A DNA stretch of 64,000 nt from Saccharomycopsis fibuligera x Saccharomycopsis cf. fibuligera. Its lineage: Eukaryota > Ascomycota > Saccharomycetes > Ascoideales > Saccharomycopsidaceae. The notes beneath the pieces are model-generated. The model searched no databases, was not told the origin of the DNA, and saw nothing but the letters and a program-made list of their open reading frames with translations. Positions 1-10,356 of the stretch are shown here, piece after piece (the first letter of the stretch is position 1; each line of letters opens with the position of its first letter). Made by a program: the position numbers and the translations under genes. The DNA lies in the NCBI GenBank assembly GCA_001936135.1, contig CP012822.1:434001-498000 (forward strand), in the 5' to 3' direction.

Positions 1-238
1 ATGGCAGAATACTGCTGATGATAATAGCAATTATTTTGAGCTTTTAAGCGATTCTTGATCTTTCTTTTCATTTATTCTTAGCATTAATCATGTCCATTAG
101 TTTTCATTCCTTTGGATTTGTTTTTCTCATTTCAGTTAATGCTTCTACTTATTATACATGTATACGAAACATTCGTGCGACAGACTAATCATAATCACAT
201 TATAATATTATTATTATTAATATTAACAACTAAAACTT
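1..238. other. 3' flank of PPT1, no gene seen
   Basis: This AT-rich stretch lies downstream of the PPT1 stop codon. I see no convincing reading frame or RNA here. It presumably carries the PPT1 3' UTR and polyadenylation signals. Confidence 0.5.
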
Positions 239-1798
239 CTAGTAAGCCATTGGCCTGATATTTGGATGAGGCACTGCATCAAATTGATAAAATTCCAATT
301 GCAACTCCCCGGACTCCCTTTCTACTGCAAATTCAATACAAGCCCCTTTATTTCCCTGAGAGTCACAATAATTAGGAGCACTAAACACCGTTATCAATTT
401 CCCATTATGTTCCTTTTCATAACCTTCCATTCTAACTTCGTGAGATCGAATGACCGCTTTCAAATCATTAGCCAAACAGAACCTTTCCGTTACATCAGGT
501 CCGAACTGCATACCGATGCCTCTCTTACTTGGACCGCGGCCATTATATGGTTGAGGATCAGTCCAAAGTAATTCCATAGCGATCCCTTCCTTTGGCGGTT
601 GAGTGGACTTAAAACGATCAAGTTTTTTGATATCTGCAAGCTGCACACTGTCATCGGAAAAAAGGCCACCATGCATCACCAAGTAATCATTGCCGATTAA
701 CGTAGCTAGTGGTAATGCGCCAAAACTCTGTGAAAAAACTTGATAGATCAGCTCGTTATACTTCCGTTTGCATTCACCTTCAAAGCCATACATTTTGTTC
801 ATGTCGTTGGTTTCATGATTACCACGATTGATAAAAAGCCTATTTGGGTGTTTGATTTTCAACGCGTAAAGCAAAAATGCCACCTCGGTGGACCAGCTTC
901 CACGATCAACAAAATCGCCATTAAACAAGTACGCATGAGTTGAGCTAACTTTGCCGTACGTTTCGAAAATGTTGACCAAGTCGTAAAATTGACCATGAGT
1001 ATCGCCGCATACGGTGATTTTCTCAGCACCTTCAAGTACTTGCAAGTTGCTTTTGCTGCTGTTGTCACTGAGCTTTGACTCATTTTTTTTCACACTCGGT
1101 AAAGAAATCTCCACCATGGTTGGCTCTTTACGAAACAAGTGGTAAGCAGCCACAATAAGGGCAAAAGCATAAGGGCGAGGCAACTGTTCTCCCTTTTTGA
1201 AAAGTCCGATCATTTCCTCGATAAACGCATCAGTAATACCTTCGACTTCAATCTCTGGTTCTTTTGTGTCTTTATCATGGCCAACAGTCTTGATCCGCAA
1301 CTGGTTTTGCTTGGAAAACGGGTTCTTGGAAATCGAGGAAGTATCGATGTTTACTAGGCTGATAGCACTAGGCGCATCATCACTTCTAATAGCTTTTTCA
1401 AACGCTTGGCTTTTCAATATCTTGTTGTATTCATTGTAGTATTGCTTGGCAAGTTTGTCTCCTGGAGCTTTCGCCATCACAATTTTCAAATCCTTGAGAG
1501 CTTCTGTATATTGCAAAATTGCGGCATGAGCCACTGCTCTACGATAGTACCCTTTAATGTAATTGCTGTCAAGTTCGATGGCCTTGGACGCATCACTCAC
1601 AGCAACACCATAGGCTTCGGTCTTGATTTCTGCTTGTGCTCGGTTGGAATAGAACACCGCTTGCGTTGGATCGATTTCTATAGCCTGGGTGTAATATTTG
1701 ATGGCGCCGTCAAAATCGTTTTGCTTGAGCGCGGTGTTACCTTTGTTTTTGAAATCAGCGGCCTTAGCCTTGTTTTCCTCAGTTATTTGGGTTGTCAT
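239..1798 (-). CDS. PPT1: Serine/threonine protein phosphatase 5 with TPR domain (PPT1)
   Basis: The product is a 519-residue PP5-type phosphatase. The N-terminal third (about residues 10-115) holds three TPR repeats, which in this family bind the Hsp90 C-terminus. A linker follows, then a PPP-family catalytic domain with the metal-site motifs GDTHG (about 265), GDFVDRG (about 294) and RGNHE (about 325), and later MHGG and a SAPNYCD segment. The C-terminus HPNIRPMAY matches the family, where yeast Ppt1 has HPDIKPMAY. The known role is dephosphorylation of Hsp90 and its co-chaperones. The frame stays open 26 codons further upstream, but only from a TTG. The first ATG, at 1798, gives an N-terminus that aligns with yeast Ppt1, so I chose it. 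The gene looks intact. Confidence 0.95.
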   Translation of the reverse strand: MTTQITEENKAKAADFKNKGNTALKQNDFDGAIKYYTQAIEIDPTQAVFYSNRAQAEIKTEAYGVAVSDASKAIELDSNYIKGYYRRAVAHAAILQYTEALKDLKIVMAKAPGDKLAKQYYNEYNKILKSQAFEKAIRSDDAPSAISLVNIDTSSISKNPFSKQNQLRIKTVGHDKDTKEPEIEVEGITDAFIEEMIGLFKKGEQLPRPYAFALIVAAYHLFRKEPTMVEISLPSVKKNESKLSDNSSKSNLQVLEGAEKITVCGDTHGQFYDLVNIFETYGKVSSTHAYLFNGDFVDRGSWSTEVAFLLYALKIKHPNRLFINRGNHETNDMNKMYGFEGECKRKYNELIYQVFSQSFGALPLATLIGNDYLVMHGGLFSDDSVQLADIKKLDRFKSTQPPKEGIAMELLWTDPQPYNGRGPSKRGIGMQFGPDVTERFCLANDLKAVIRSHEVRMEGYEKEHNGKLITVFSAPNYCDSQGNKGACIEFAVERESGELQLEFYQFDAVPHPNIRPMAY

Positions 1799-1913
1799 AT
1801 CGAACTGCGAAACTCTGTCTTGATTCTGTGAGATGCTATTGTGAATATATGCTATTTGTGGATGGCGGTCTGTCAACGATAATGTGGTTCAATAGATGAG
1901 CGACGATTATGAT

Positions 1914-1954
1914 GTCTGTATGTATGTATGTATGTATATATGTATGTATGTATG
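1914..1954. repeat. (TATG)n microsatellite
   Basis: Tandem TATG units, interrupted once by a short TATA stretch. They lie about 120 bp upstream of the PPT1 ATG, inside its likely promoter or 5' UTR. Confidence 0.85.
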
Positions 1955-2413
1955 CACTAGCAACTAGTTATGTAAGCAGATTTAACCTATCACCGCTTGT
2001 CTTCCGAATAATATCGTCTAAGGATCTACTTCTGTGTTATTGAGAATAGAGTAGTATTGTAGTACATCGAAACCTGTACTCGCTCAAGCCCTCGCTCACA
2101 AGACCGCCATACCCAATGATGATATTTACTTCAATATTTCACTTTTCTGCATTTTTTTTTTTTTCGTTTTTTCTTTTTCCGCTGCAGAGCAGCATGTTTA
2201 CCCGGAACAATGTATTGGAAAAAACACCACTCAAATGGCTCCCTGGAAACCTCCGCACTTCGGGGTTAATCAAAGACCGCGATCTAGACAGATGCTCTGT
2301 AAACGGGGTGTCGGTTGGATCAAGTTGGTGTACGGATTCACAGAGTACAGCTGCGTGCTTGCCTATTCGAGAGATACCTTTTGGATTCTACTTCAAGGAT
2401 CCACCACCACATG

Positions 2414-2415
2414 TA

Positions 2416-2448
<33 letters not shown>
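2414..2448. repeat. (TA)n microsatellite
   Basis: Alternating TA dinucleotides with one GT interruption, in intergenic DNA. No gene association is evident. Confidence 0.85.
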
Positions 2449-2933
2449 AGCAGCAGTGCTCGCCATTTACTGCCATATAATCTCCAGTGGCATCACGAGC
2501 GTTGCGAGCGTAAGTCAGCAACATACGTATCCTCAAACTTTTTGCAGTACTGGCAATGAGGACCTCCCCGAAGCGGGGGTCGATCAAACACATTGTTGGT
2601 GTTTGAGAGTAGACGCTTTCGGACAGTAAATTATCAAAGGCTGCCGTCATAGCCGGACTTAGTCGGGGGGCTCTCATGTTTTAAAGCAGTTAGTTGTTGG
2701 CGGCGTCGATCCTCAGCAATTATTGTTGTAGTAACAGTTTTGGCTCACGGTACTCTTTTTTTTATTCTTCTCTTGTTTACCTGGAATTAGAAACCGCTGC
2801 GGGTGACTGAGCGGAGGAACTCGGCATGTCCCAACAATGAGACGTCGTACAATTATAGCAAAAACGTATTCGTTTATTAGCAGAGAATGAAACTACACCA
2901 GTGGCAACCGGCCACGGCAGTCCACGCAAAACC

Positions 2934-4598
2934 TCACTCGTGAGTTGGCATGGACGTTGCGTGAGCCTGAGCATGACTTCGTTTCTCGGGCAGCTCTGTC
3001 TTCCACAACGACGTAATGGTCTTTGGTTTTGTCATGAACCAGAGCCCCGACTTGCCGTAGAAGTTCAAATCGCCCAAGAATGATTTTCTCGAACCAGTGA
3101 AGCCAAACATTGGCAACGGCACCGGGATTGGCACATTCACACCTACTTGACCAACATTGACTTGCTTCTCGAATTTTTTGGCATGGCGGCCGCTAGCGGT
3201 GAATAGCGCCACCCCGTTGCCGTACGGATTGCCATTGACCAAGGCAATGGCTTCGTCAAGTGTGTCCACATTGACGACACAGAGCACAGGGCCAAAGATC
3301 TCCTCAGTGTACGCTTTTGACTGCAAGTCGACATTATTGAGAATCGTGGGACCAAGGAAAAACCCCTTGCTGAGTTGCTCGCCGTCCGGCCTGACTCCCC
3401 TGCCGTCAAGCAACAACTGCGCTTGGCCGGAACTGGCAGTTTCGTCGATAATCTGGCCGGCCCTTTGCAATGCCTGCAAGGTGATCATTGGCCCAAGCAG
3501 ACTAGCTTTGTCGAAGCCCGAGCCGACTTTAAGCTTGCGAGCCTCTTCGACTAGCCCGTCAACAAACCACCTGTTTGTCGAGGCGCCCACGGTGACGGCA
3601 ACGGAAACCGCCATGCAGCGCTGACCAGCGGCGCCAAAGGCAGCGCCAGCGACACTGCGGATAACTTGAGCCCTGTCAGCATCGTCCATGACAATCAAGT
3701 GGTTTTTGGCGCCCAAGTTTGCCTGCACCCGTTTCCCGTTACTGCTGGCTGTTTTGTGAACGTGCTCGCCGCCGGCGTTGGACCCAACGAATGTCACGGC
3801 CTGGATACGCTCGTCCCCAAGTAGCTTGTTCACCGTCGGATGCTTGCCGTGAACAACGTTGAGGACCCCCTCGGGCACACCAGCTTCGCGGGCCAACTCG
3901 GCAATGATAACCGCGGCGCCGGGGACTCTCTCGCTCGGCTTGAGCACCATGGTGTTTCCCGTAGCAATGGCCAAAGGAATCGTCCACAACGGTATCATCG
4001 CCGGGAAATTGAAGGGGCAGATTGACGCAACGACGCCCAAGGGCTCGCGGACCATCTTCGTTTCCATATCCCGCGACACCTCCAACAGCTGGCCCATCAA
4101 CTCGGTCGTGCATCCTGAGCCCACCGCGTACTCAGCTACTTGCAAGCCGCGGAGCACGTCGCCCTTGGCGTCGTCCCAGGTCTTGCCGCTCTCTAGAACA
4201 ATCACCGAGGCTAGCCGGTCGTGGTTGGCCCGTAGGAGCTGGACGAACTTGAACAAGATCTGCTGGCGCTTAATCACCGAAAGCTGCTTGAACGTGTCAA
4301 ACGCCACCGCGGCGCTCTCGATGGCGCTGTCGAGCTCGGACTCGGTGCTCTGCGGCACGCGCCCGACAACCTGTGCTGTGGCGGGATCGTGGATATCGTA
4401 CCACTGGCTGCTCAGCGACCAGAAAAGCTGGTTGTTGGCGAAGGAGGGTGTTCTGTAGGGCTCAGCGCCGGTTTGCAAGTGGCCGACGAAGTAGTTGTCG
4501 GCAGTGGTGTTGAGGCTGGCGGTGGACATTCTGCGCAGCGACCGCCGCGGTGCGCGCGGAGCGCGCGGAGCGAGCCGCGGCGCTAACTGTTTGAGCAT
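2934..4598 (-). CDS. ALD6: Mitochondrial methylmalonate/malonate-semialdehyde dehydrogenase, CoA-acylating (ALD6-type)
   Basis: A 554-residue aldehyde dehydrogenase of the MMSDH (ALDH6A1) branch. The first ~25 residues are rich in Arg, Ala and Pro and lack acids, a good mitochondrial presequence. Visible motifs are PFNFPAMIPLW (about 195), KPSER (220), the family-specific NLGAKN (294), where ordinary ALDHs carry a catalytic Glu, and FGAAGQRCMA with the nucleophilic Cys at 328. The C-terminal half has EEIFGPVL and GQVGVNVPIPVPLPMFGFTG. This branch forms acetyl- or propionyl-CoA from malonate or methylmalonate semialdehyde. In Candida albicans ALD6 is placed in the modified beta-oxidation route for propionate. 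The frame is open 74 codons upstream, but that part is GC-rich promoter-like sequence, so I start at the ATG preceding the presequence. Leucines use TTG, CTC and CTT even though the gene is GC-rich. Confidence 0.92.
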   Translation of the reverse strand: MLKQLAPRLAPRAPRAPRRSLRRMSTASLNTTADNYFVGHLQTGAEPYRTPSFANNQLFWSLSSQWYDIHDPATAQVVGRVPQSTESELDSAIESAAVAFDTFKQLSVIKRQQILFKFVQLLRANHDRLASVIVLESGKTWDDAKGDVLRGLQVAEYAVGSGCTTELMGQLLEVSRDMETKMVREPLGVVASICPFNFPAMIPLWTIPLAIATGNTMVLKPSERVPGAAVIIAELAREAGVPEGVLNVVHGKHPTVNKLLGDERIQAVTFVGSNAGGEHVHKTASSNGKRVQANLGAKNHLIVMDDADRAQVIRSVAGAAFGAAGQRCMAVSVAVTVGASTNRWFVDGLVEEARKLKVGSGFDKASLLGPMITLQALQRAGQIIDETASSGQAQLLLDGRGVRPDGEQLSKGFFLGPTILNNVDLQSKAYTEEIFGPVLCVVNVDTLDEAIALVNGNPYGNGVALFTASGRHAKKFEKQVNVGQVGVNVPIPVPLPMFGFTGSRKSFLGDLNFYGKSGLWFMTKPKTITSLWKTELPEKRSHAQAHATSMPTHE

Positions 4599-4749
4599 GT
4601 TTGTGTGCTGGTGGACGTCTGTTTTAACGGCTGCTAGGGCGGCGCCAAATAAAATAGAGCGGAATACAAGTAAGCGTGCGACCTGCTCTTGCTGGGACAA
4701 CGATGCCCAACCGCAACCGCCGCCTGGCAAGCTCCACGGGCCCTCCTTG

Positions 4750-4757
4750 TATATATA
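4750..4757 (-). promoter_or_regulatory. TATA box candidate for the dehydrogenase gene
   Basis: TATATATA lies about 150 bp upstream of the chosen ATG, in otherwise GC-rich DNA. The spacing suits a yeast TATA element. Confidence 0.5.
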
Positions 4758-5520
4758 TACTGTCGCGGGCGCTGCCACGATTGCTGCCATCCCATGGCGC
4801 CTGTCAGCCAAATGGCACACTAGCTATACTCGACCGTCCTGACCGCCAGAGGAGGGGAGGAAGGCAGCAGCACCAAGCGGCCAGACAGAAAAACAAAAGA
4901 TAAGTAAAAAAAAGTCTGGGGAAGCAGCCCAGGGCGCCGGCGAACAGCCCCGCGGTGTCTCGTTTCGCCAGGGGCGCGGAAGCAGTCCCCTGCGGTCCGT
5001 CGCTGGCCCGGCGGCAGCGGGCTTTCAGCTTGCCAGGAGCGCGGGCCCGCCGGTTGCAGTGGCACAGGGCTGCAGCGTCGTCCCTGGCTCGGCACGTGCC
5101 GTGGTATCCATCGCCCCCGCGGCAGTGACAAGCGCAGCCGAGACCCGTACGGGGTTGGGCAGCTCGAGCCTGAGCCAGATTCACTCTCAACTTTCTCGCG
5201 GGACCCTTGACGTGCACCCGCGTCGCTTATGGGCTTCCCGATACAGTATCATGTGAGTGTGTTGCGTAATGCATTCGCATACTGCACGGCGCTTTTCCGC
5301 ACAGAAGCATGCCGCTCTGTGGATCCCGGGAACCTCCTATGCCGCTGTTCCCTACCGGATGGAAGGTAAATCCCGCATCCTGCCTGCGAGCCGCTACGTT
5401 ATCTGGCGCACTGCGAAACCACAGCGTCAGCACCGCGCCCGCCCCGTCAGATCCGATGGTAGGGTAATGGCCGGGAGCGCATTGAGCGCAGCGAGCGCAG
5501 TGCGCGCGCAGTGTCTTGAG

Positions 5521-5567
5521 GCGTTTGGTGTTTGGCGTTTGGCGTTTGGCGTTTGGGTTTGGCGTTT
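5521..5567. repeat. Heptanucleotide GGCGTTT-like tandem repeat
   Basis: Six or so slightly degenerate units of a 7-bp TTTGGCG/TTTGGTG motif lie in the GC-rich divergent intergenic region. Confidence 0.75.
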
Positions 5568-5980
5568 AGAGTGTCAGTTGTGTGCTGTAGTGCTTGAAGT
5601 CGCCCGGCCCGCCCACGACGCCCACGACGCCCATCTTCACAGAAGAGCCACAAAAGACAAAAAAAAAAGCAGTTGCAAACTCTTCTTTGTGTGCTCCAAA
5701 GACGGCGCTAGAGTCCTGCTGGCGCTGCTTGCCGGCCAAGCGCTAGGTGGCATAGGCCAGCGCTGCCCAACAGTGCCCGGCGGTGCCCAGCGGATCCAAG
5801 CAGTGCCCAGCGTTACCAAGCATGCGTATGCAGCGGGAGGAGCAAGGTCGAAAAAGCTCGTCGTACAAAACGCTAGGGCGGGCAGCCCCCTACGCTCTGT
5901 GGTCCTGGCCGCACGCTAGAGCTTCTGAAGAGTTCCATCGCGGGAGGCCACAATTGCTTGCTGCACGGTGGGACGCACTG

Positions 5981-6020
5981 GACGCAGAGCCACGCACCGG
6001 GACGCAGAGCCACGCACAGG
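5981..6020. repeat. 20-bp direct repeat, two copies
   Basis: Two adjacent 20-bp units beginning GACGCAGAGCCACGCAC, differing by a base near the end, in the upstream region of the HAP4-type gene. Confidence 0.8.
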
Positions 6021-6585
6021 ACGCAATACTGACGCAGCGGGCGCTGTACGATTATGATGATTATTGCAGTGCGCGGTATATTTGGCGGTGTTTGTTGTAT
6101 AAAATAACGACTTCTGTTTCCCTTCCGCCATTTCTCCCGCTAGATATAAAAACATTTTCAATTCCATCTTGAGAAATCATTTTGATCATTTTGATCGTTT
6201 TGATCAGTTGTCTTAATTCATACTCTCACACACCTGTCTATCTATCGCATCGCGCCCGTTTACCTACCGCATCCATAGCATACAGAGCACAGCGTCGCAC
6301 ACTGGTTTATATCGCGAGCCACATCGACCCAACCCTCCTCGCTTACTCATTCGCATTCTGTGATCAACCGCCCACTCAACAGAAGAAAAAAAGCTCAGGC
6401 AGCCAATTTCCTATCAGCGCTTAATCAGCCTGGATCCTCGCTACTCAGATCGCGGCTCGCGCACTTCAGCCTCCACATTCAATATTCGCATCTTCACGAC
6501 GTCACCCATATTCAGTGCACTTTAATATTCTATGAACACAGTTCTTTAGCGCCCCGAACTGAAAAACAAAAAAAAAAAAAAAAAA

Positions 6586-6964
6586 ATGCCTGCTTCCCAC
6601 GACGCCAACTCTCACCGTATGTATTATCACTGCTACCGCCTTTTCTACTTACCGTACCCTATCCTTTCCTTCCCTCTTGGTTCGCTAATTGGCCCGGCCC
6701 GGAAAGAAAAAATTTTCCCCTGGTGCTTGTGCCTGTGCTTGTGCTTGTGCTTGTGCTTGTGCTTGCGCAGTACGTGTGTTTTTCTTTTTCTCTGTTTTCT
6801 TAGCACGTCGGCCTCGGGCAGCGTTCCCGGCCGCTTCCTGCCTGGTGGACGCTCGCCTGTACCGCCGCTAAACTAAACGGAAATTAAGCTCGCCGCTCCA
6901 GCGAGTCAACGAAAACACAGCTCACAGAAAAAATGCACTGCAAGCCAGCACACCCACACAGCCC

Positions 6965-6995
<31 letters not shown>

Positions 6996-9134
6996 TTGGT
7001 TTTCTTGCTTTTTGTCTTAAGATTTGACGTGCTGTTTGTTGTTTTCTGGCCTTTAGCAACCATCGAGCCCTTTTTCAAGAAGAAAAAGCACAAGAGATAA
7101 TATACTAATGCCGCGCTCTTTTCTCTAGTCATTAGTCGACTACAAAATTCCAGCCGTTTTTTCACCGCCGCCAGCCCGCAATTGTCCAATTCAGCCACTG
7201 CAAAAGCGGCAGCATCGCTTTCCCTGGTGTCCTCTGGCAATAACATTAGTATCCAAAATAGAAACTCTGCTCCTACCCCAGCTCTCGGTAGCGTCATGCT
7301 GAACCCGAACCCGACCCCGGCTGGCAAGAGCGTCACTAGCAGCGCCGCACACACTTTCGCCAATACGAAGTTGAAACCGGCAAGCACCAACGGCAATAGC
7401 AGCAATGAAAATGACAACTTCATTCCGGTTATCAAAACCTCCAAAACATGGGTCTTGCCTCCTAGACCAAAGCCCGGCAGAAAACCATCGCCAAATAGTG
7501 CGCACAGCAATGAGTCTCGCAGAAGAAAAACAAAGCAAGCGGCCGCTACGAACAAGGCAGCAAGCCATAGAGTGAGCAGTTCCCAAGTCCCTCTTTCTCA
7601 AAAGCATCCTCAGCAGCATCAACCACAACCTATTTACCAACAAAACGCTGCACGGTCAAAGTTCAGTCCCATTGTTACCGCTGCCAAATCTATGCTCCCT
7701 AGCAATAGCAATTCTAGCATAAGCAGTAACCAAAGCTTCTCTAGTGGATCTTCTTGCGCTTCCAGCAGCACTAACAGCTTGGTCATCAATGCCGCTGATT
7801 TGTTGCTTGAGAATGAATTGAAAAAAGCGTCGCAAGAGAATTCGGTTTTGAAAATCGAGTTGTCCAAGCTTGTTAATGATTTGAAATCTCTCAGAGAGCA
7901 AGTCTCTACCAAGATTGAATCGGCCTCGGTCCCTGGCAGCACTAACGACATGAACATTAACAACACCAGTAGCAGCAGCAACACTCGTGGTCTTATCAAC
8001 AGCGTAGGCACTAGTTCTAGCGTTTCCGGTGCCGGTACCCCGACAAGTTCGGGTCTTCCTTCTGCTTCTGCCTCTGCTGCTCCAGCTTCTCATTTCAGCG
8101 ACAGTCCAATTTCTTCAAACTGCTTAGACTCTGACCATGAGTTTGAAGTTATTAGTCGTAAAAGAACTCATGAATTGTTAGAGTTTGATGATAATGACAG
8201 TGACAGCAATTTCGGTGACCATCATCATCATCACCATCATTTCCATCAGCCTGCAGAACTGATTCTTGAGGAAGAGGACACAAAGCATTTGAAACTTTCT
8301 GATCATTCTATTTTGAAAAGAGGTAAAAACAATCATTCTTCTCTAGTTTCCGCCGGTAACGGGCTTGGATCTGACAAAATACAGAATAACAATTCAGTGC
8401 AAAGTAATTTCTTTGATGATTTTATTTTGATGAAGAATGATTTTAATGAAATGGATGATGAAGAAGAAACTAACGAAGACGATGAAAGTAAAAATTTGAG
8501 ATTTTTCAATGATGCTGCATCATCCACCACTGCTGCACCTTCGTTGGTTTCATCCAACTCTTCGTTGGTTTCTTCCGTGAATGATATCAACAGCTTGATT
8601 TTCAACCTTGACAGCAGAAACAGCTCTAGAAACAATTCTGCTATTACTACATCTAACCCGACCGTCAGTACCATCACCAACACCAACACCAACACCAACA
8701 CTAACACTAACACCAACAATAGTGCTAAAGATTTTGACTCCGAACTTTTGCTTTCTAAGCATAGCACATTGAACTCTGAAGCTGATAGTGACATTTTTAG
8801 CAGTAAGGCAATTGACTTGCCTTCTACATTATCCTTCATTAACCGCTCTGACCTTTCAGTAGACAAAGTCGCTGCTAACAACAACAATGACAATTTCAAT
8901 GAAGTTGACATATTGAACGATATTGATGCAGATATTCAAATTATTAACGATGACATGAATGACGATAACGATTTCATTGATTTTACATTTTTCAAAGACA
9001 TGGAAAAAGAAGCAAACATGAAGCTCAAAACAGATCAACAACAGCAACAGCAACATAAATTAACCACTACAGTCAAAACTGAGGGTTTTGATGATGGTAG
9101 ATTGTTAATTGAACCAGCAGATTTTGAAATTTAA
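6586..9134 (+). CDS. HAP41: HAP4-family CCAAT-binding-complex activator/regulator subunit (spliced, HAP41-like)
   Basis: My model joins 6586-6616 to 7129-9134 and gives 678 residues. The long frame has no in-frame ATG before its conserved region. A 31-nt exon with ATG, ending at a GTATGT donor (6617), is in frame with an acceptor at 7127-7128. A TACTAAT branch site lies at 7103-7109. The protein carries the Hap4 signature KTWVLPPRPKPGRKP (about residues 116-130), which docks on the Hap2/3/5 CCAAT-binding trimer. A basic Arg/Lys patch (140-158) and a leucine-zipper-like helix (235-268) follow. The rest is Ser/Asn/Asp-rich with acidic blocks, as in activation domains. From memory, C. albicans HAP41 and ALD6 are near neighbours, which fits this pair; HAP42 or HAP43 remain possible. 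Confidence 0.82.
6722..6766. repeat. (CTTGTG)n hexanucleotide repeat
   Basis: Six to seven units of CTTGTG with slight variation, inside the predicted intron. They would be invisible to the encoded protein. Confidence 0.85.
6964..6990. repeat. (CAG)9 microsatellite within intron
   Basis: Nine perfect CAG units. They look like a poly-Q tract but lie in the predicted intron, so they are not expected to be translated. Confidence 0.85.
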
Positions 9135-10356
9135 AACTCATAATTTGTTTGTGTTTATGTCTTTTTTTACAAATTTGAAATTTGTATCCCAAAAGAATTG
9201 ATACTTTTTTTTCCTTTTTCTTTTCTTCTTTCTGCATGCATAATTTACTACTTACAAAATTTTATGTCCTAGATGATATTGATTTTATTTTGTTTGCAAA
9301 AAGCCCTTGATTTATGATTTCCATTTTAAGTTTATTTCTCTCAAACATTTTATTTGCACTTTTTGATTATTTTTATATTTGTTTTTTGTTTTTTTCATGA
9401 ACGATCCATATTTAACTCTTTTCATCTCCAATTTTTCCTTTTTTTTTATTATTAACGATCATGACTTGATTGTCTTTATTTTGACGCGTTTATGCCTTAT
9501 CACCATTGCATTTTTTTTTCACCGCATTTTTCATCGAACATTTGTATGTTGAACACTATTATTTTTTTTTAGTATAGCTATTGATCTAAAAGTTGATATA
9601 GCTTTAATTTTTTCAATATTCTCAATTTCTTGGATTAAAAAGTAAAAGTTTTGTTTTGTCTTCGTCTTTTTTTTTTTTTTCTCTTTCGTTTTTTGGTTTT
9701 ATTTTTTGTTAGTTTTTTATTTAGTGCTATTTTAATTTAGTGCTATTTTAATTTAGTGCTATTTTAATTTATTACTCTATTTCCTCTTTTTTTTAGTAAT
9801 TGCCAGGCGATTGTGTTTTACTCCATATAACTTCAATTAGAAGAGAAGAAAATGAATGGCTTTGCAGTACTGAATAATTAAAAGTTTAATTATTTCCAGT
9901 AGTTTTCGCTTAGCATGCTTTTGCAAATACACGTTTTGCCGTTATAAAAAGTCGTGCCCATTATTTTCCTTCATGTAACTATCTTAGTGTTTTTTGTTTT
10001 TTGTTTTTTCTCGATTTTATTAAATTTTCTGCTTATTCAAACATTTTTATTCTTAAAAACACATAGTCAAATACTTGGAAATTCAAATATTTAGATACTT
10101 ACATATTCAGATCTTTCATTAACAGTTTCTCATTTCCGTCTCAAAAAGTAGTAAAATGCAAAAGCCTGTTATGAGATTTAGTAACACAAATTTAAACTTC
10201 TAAAAACCTTTTAGTTGCTATTTTTCGTTACATACTATTACGTATGATGTTTTAATTTATTATTACAATACCTTAAATTCCAAAGCATCTGCTTATTTGC
10301 CTCTGAGACAACACATATCTTTTTCCCTACCTTGTTAACTGAAACCCAAGTCAACC
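9135..10356. other. Convergent 3' region between HAP4-type gene and YKU80
   Basis: About 1.2 kb of very T-rich DNA between two converging genes. I see no reading frame or RNA gene. It contains long T-runs and a 16-bp tandem repeat and is suited to transcription termination from both sides. Confidence 0.5.
9720..9767. repeat. 16-bp tandem repeat, three copies
   Basis: Three perfect head-to-tail copies of TTTAGTGCTATTTTAA in the convergent intergenic region. Confidence 0.9.

Larger units (their letters stand above)
1799..2933. other. Intergenic region between PPT1 and the dehydrogenase gene
   Basis: About 1.1 kb that should hold the PPT1 promoter (right to left) and the 3' end of the dehydrogenase gene. 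Small open frames here look random and are full of low-complexity sequence. Two microsatellites stand out: a TATG run and a TA run. Just left of the dehydrogenase stop, base composition shifts from AT-rich to GC-rich. Confidence 0.5.
4599..6585. promoter_or_regulatory. GC-rich divergent promoter region between ALD6-type and HAP4-type genes
   Basis: Nearly 2 kb without a credible gene. Several longish frames on both strands are only a by-product of low stop-codon density in GC-rich DNA. The left two-thirds is GC-rich and has a palindromic GGCACGTGCC (CACGTG at 5093-5098, a Cbf1-type E-box). It also contains several short tandem repeats. From about 6050 the composition becomes AT-richer, with pyrimidine tracts, and an A-run of about 20 directly precedes the ATG at 6586. 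A long upstream region suits a regulated transcription-factor gene. Confidence 0.5.
6617..7128 (+). other. Intron of the HAP4-type gene
   Basis: A predicted 512-nt spliceosomal intron with donor GTATGT, branch TACTAAT and acceptor CTCTAG. Splicing keeps the frame across a codon split after its first base. It contains a CTTGTG hexanucleotide tandem array (about 6722-6766) and a CAG tract (6964-6990). It is long for a yeast intron. Confidence 0.75.

Noticed and set aside
2116-2677. Overlapping frames on both strands near the TA microsatellite
   Set aside because: They include translated dinucleotide repeats (IYIYIYI) and no conserved segment.
4599-4820. Longer dehydrogenase start 74 codons upstream
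   Set aside because: The extension has no similarity to the family, contains the TATA-like TATATATA and would bury the mitochondrial presequence.
5257-5919. A 220-codon plus-strand frame between the dehydrogenase and the HAP4-type gene
   Set aside because: It runs through tandem repeats and GC-rich sequence, has odd composition and no family signature. It is a chance frame.
6689-6871. A frame encoding alternating Cys-Ala from the CTTGTG array
   Set aside because: It is created by a hexanucleotide repeat inside the predicted intron and is not protein-like.
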